Shown here: positions 13,740-15,865 of the stretch, one piece after another
How the letters are laid out: each line of letters starts with the position of its first letter
Numbering within the stretch: the stretch's first letter is position 1
Position numbers and translations under genes: made by a program
Origin: an uncultured Amaricoccus sp.
GTDB lineage: Bacteria > Pseudomonadota > Alphaproteobacteria > Rhodobacterales > Rhodobacteraceae
Direction of reading: 5' to 3'
Assembly (NCBI RefSeq): GCF_937891315.1
Contig: NZ_CALAGI010000151.1
Location: 1-15,865 of the forward strand
DNA: 15,865 nucleotides
Notes under the pieces: model-generated
Seen by the model: only the letters and a program-made list of their open reading frames with translations
The model's database searches: none
Told to the model about the DNA's origin: nothing

Positions 13740-13763
13740 GTACCGAAGGACCGAGGACAGAGC

Positions 13764-15865
13764 ATGAAGATCGAACGTCGCTTCACGACCGAGGAAACCG
13801 GAGCCTATGGCGCGCTCACCTTCCGCGCCACCAGTTCGGAAATTCGCAATCCCGACGGTTCGATCGTGTTCCATCTGGACGATCTCGAAGTTCCCGAGAG
13901 CTGGAGTCAGGTCGCCTCCGATGTTCTGGCCCAGAAGTATTTCCGCAAGGCGGGGGTTCCGGCCGCGCTGAAGCGGGTGAAGGAGAAGGGCGTCCCGAGC
14001 TTCCTCTGGCGTTCGGTGCCGGATGAGGAGCGGCTGGCGATCCTGCCCGAGGACAAACGCTCGGTCGGCGAGACATCGGCGCGGCAGGTGTTCGACCGGC
14101 TGGCCGGCGCCTGGGCCTACTGGGGTTGGAAGGGCGGCTATTTCTCGTCCGAGGCCGACGCCCGCGCCTATTACGACGAAATGCGTTTCATGCTGGCCGC
14201 GCAGATGGCGGCGCCGAACAGCCCGCAGTGGTTCAACACCGGGCTGCACTGGGCCTATGGCATCGACGGTCCGGGGCAGGGCCATTATTACGTCGATTTC
14301 CAGAGCGGCGAGCTGACCAAATCCTCCAGCGCCTACGAGCATCCGCAGCCGCATGCCTGCTTCATCCAGTCGGTCGGCGACGATCTCGTCAACGAGGGCG
14401 GGATCATGGACCTCTGGACCCGCGAGGCGCGGCTGTTCAAGTACGGCTCCGGCACCGGTACCAACTTCTCCTCGCTCCGCGCCGCGAACGAGCGGCTGGC
14501 GGGCGGCGGCAAGTCCTCGGGGCTGATGTCCTTCCTCAAGATCGGTGACCGCGCGGCGGGTGCGATCAAGTCGGGCGGCACCACGCGCCGCGCGGCGAAG
14601 ATGGTGATCTGCGACCTCGACCATCCGGATATCGAGGAATTCATCAACTGGAAGGTCATCGAGGAACAGAAGGTGGCGAGCCTCGTCGCCGGCTCCAAGA
14701 TTCACGAGGCGCGGCTGAACGAGATCTTCGCCGCGATCCGCGCCTGGGACGGCGCCGAGGCGGATGCCTTCGACCCCAAGACCAATCCCTCGCTCAAGGC
14801 CGCGATCCGCTCGGCCAAGAAGTCGATGGTGCCGGAGACCTACGTCAAGCGCGTGCTGCAATATGCCGGGCAGGGCTATGCCTCGATCGAGTTCCGCACC
14901 TATGACACCGATTGGGACAGCGACGCCTATCTCACCGTATCGGGCCAGAATTCCAACAATTCGGTCCGCGTCACCGACGCCTTCCTGAAGGCGGTGCGCG
15001 AGGATGCCGACTGGGCGCTGGTCCGGCGGATCGACGGCAAGATCGCCAAGACGCTGAAGGCGCGGGATCTGTGGGACCAGATCGGTCACGCCGCCTGGGC
15101 CTGCGCCGATCCGGGCGTGCAGTTCCACGACACGATCAATGCCTGGCACACCTGCCCCGAGGACGGGCCGATCCGCGCGTCGAACCCTTGCTCGGAATAC
15201 ATGTTCCTCGACGACACGGCCTGCAACCTCGCCTCGCTGAACCTGCTCACCTTCCTGCGCGGCGAGACGTTCGACGCCAAGGCCTATGTCCACGCCACCC
15301 GCCTCTGGACGCTGACGCTCGAAATCTCGGTGCTGATGGCGCAGTTCCCGAGCGCCCGGATCGCGGAGCTCAGCTATCGCTTCCGCACGCTCGGCCTCGG
15401 CTATGCCAATATCGGCGGCCTGCTGATGACCCTCGGCCATGGCTATGACAGCGCCGAGGGCCGGGCGCTCTGCGGCGCGCTGTCGGCGGTGATGACCGGC
15501 GAGGCCTATCGGACCTCGGCCGAGATGGCGGGCGAGCTTGGCGCCTTTCCGGGCTACGCGGCGAACGCGGCGCACATGAGCCGGGTGATCCGCAACCACC
15601 GCCGCGCCGCGACCGGGGCGCTGACCGGCTACGAGGGGCTGGCGGTGCCGCCGGTCGCGCTCGATCACGAGAATTGCCCGGACCGCGCCTTGCTCAACCT
15701 CGCGCATATGGTGTGGGACGAGGCGGTGGAGCTGGGCGAGAAGCACGGCTTTCGCAATGCCCAGGTGTCGGTGATCGCGCCGACCGGGACCATCGGCCTC
15801 GTCATGGATTGCGACACCACCGGCATCGAGCCCGACTTCGCGCTGGTGAAGTTCAAGAAGCTGGC
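13764..15865 (+). CDS. nrdJ: Class II (adenosylcobalamin-dependent) ribonucleoside-diphosphate reductase, N-terminal part
   Basis: The frame is open from ATG 13764 to the window edge (700 codons) and is truncated only by the window; family members in alphaproteobacteria are about 1200 residues. The enzyme makes deoxyribonucleotides using an adenosylcobalamin-generated thiyl radical and needs no oxygen. Visible residues: Cys199 in PHACFIQSV and Cys487 in DDTACNLASLNL form the reducing pair; NPCSEYMF supplies Asn474, thiyl Cys476 and Glu478; the phosphate loop PTGTIG starts at residue 673. KYGSGTGTNFS and IKSGGTTRRAAKMV are further class II signatures. GAGGACAGAGC precedes the ATG, giving a modest ribosome site. 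The upstream 288 bases carry an NrdR-like box and leader hairpins, implying dNTP-dependent repression and perhaps RNA-level control. Confidence 0.97.
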   Translation, partial: MKIERRFTTEETGAYGALTFRATSSEIRNPDGSIVFHLDDLEVPESWSQVASDVLAQKYFRKAGVPAALKRVKEKGVPSFLWRSVPDEERLAILPEDKRSVGETSARQVFDRLAGAWAYWGWKGGYFSSEADARAYYDEMRFMLAAQMAAPNSPQWFNTGLHWAYGIDGPGQGHYYVDFQSGELTKSSSAYEHPQPHACFIQSVGDDLVNEGGIMDLWTREARLFKYGSGTGTNFSSLRAANERLAGGGKSSGLMSFLKIGDRAAGAIKSGGTTRRAAKMVICDLDHPDIEEFINWKVIEEQKVASLVAGSKIHEARLNEIFAAIRAWDGAEADAFDPKTNPSLKAAIRSAKKSMVPETYVKRVLQYAGQGYASIEFRTYDTDWDSDAYLTVSGQNSNNSVRVTDAFLKAVREDADWALVRRIDGKIAKTLKARDLWDQIGHAAWACADPGVQFHDTINAWHTCPEDGPIRASNPCSEYMFLDDTACNLASLNLLTFLRGETFDAKAYVHATRLWTLTLEISVLMAQFPSARIAELSYRFRTLGLGYANIGGLLMTLGHGYDSAEGRALCGALSAVMTGEAYRTSAEMAGELGAFPGYAANAAHMSRVIRNHRRAATGALTGYEGLAVPPVALDHENCPDRALLNLAHMVWDEAVELGEKHGFRNAQVSVIAPTGTIGLVMDCDTTGIEPDFALVKFKKL

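Noticed and set aside
13636..13763. Cobalamin riboswitch in the nrdJ leader
   Set aside because: GGTGCTCGG (13683-13691) and GGAGACCAGA (13730-13739) faintly recall riboswitch segments, but the B12 box GCCACTG and the other core blocks are missing and the interval is short.
13560..15746. A 728-codon minus-strand open frame opposite nrdJ
   Set aside because: The plus-strand frame encodes unmistakable class II ribonucleotide reductase motifs; the antisense translation shows only compositional bias.

Overview
The window comes from a high-GC alphaproteobacterium. Protein-level resemblance of NrdJ, ArgG, the SsuC-type permease and the corrinoid-activation protein points to Rhodobacterales (Roseobacter/Rhodobacter relatives); this rests on recognition, not on a database search. 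Coding density is high. I see no tRNA, rRNA, CRISPR array, insertion sequence or phage gene.

Left part (1-2963): the 3' end of an SsuC-like ABC permease and a YggT-family membrane protein on the plus strand. They converge on a minus-strand pair, argG then ldhA. A 7-bp hairpin spans both convergent stop codons.

Middle (3054-8314): six tightly spaced minus-strand genes, read 8314 to 3054. They encode a small 'virulence factor'-domain protein, a divergent methylenetetrahydrofolate reductase (MTHFR), a HAD hydrolase, a free-standing methyl-THF:corrinoid methyltransferase domain, a DUF167 protein, and a large 2Fe-2S/ASKHA (DUF4445) reductive activator of corrinoid proteins. I read this as a dispersed cobalamin-dependent methyl-transfer module, plausibly part of a split methionine synthase. 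The corrinoid-binding and homocysteine-binding parts are not in the window. Canonical metF is transcribed divergently from the same 110-bp spacer, so two different MTHFR homologues sit back to back. The methyltransferase and the activator end in the same peptide, G followed by five R and a final G.

Right part (8425-15865), all plus strand: metF; a short-form Ppx/GppA phosphatase followed closely by rlmE (23S rRNA 2'-O-methyltransferase); a two-domain acyltransferase-3/SGNH envelope-polymer acyltransferase; and the first ~700 codons of nrdJ, the adenosylcobalamin-dependent ribonucleotide reductase, which runs off the window. nrdJ has a long structured leader containing an NrdR-like box and several hairpins.

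Common theme: both the one-carbon operon and nrdJ need cobalamin, so methyl-group metabolism and DNA precursor synthesis in this organism probably depend on B12. The main candidates for something under-described are the six-gene operon (two poorly understood members, a paralogous MTHFR lacking the usual flavin-site Asp, matching Arg-rich tails) and the nrdJ leader.
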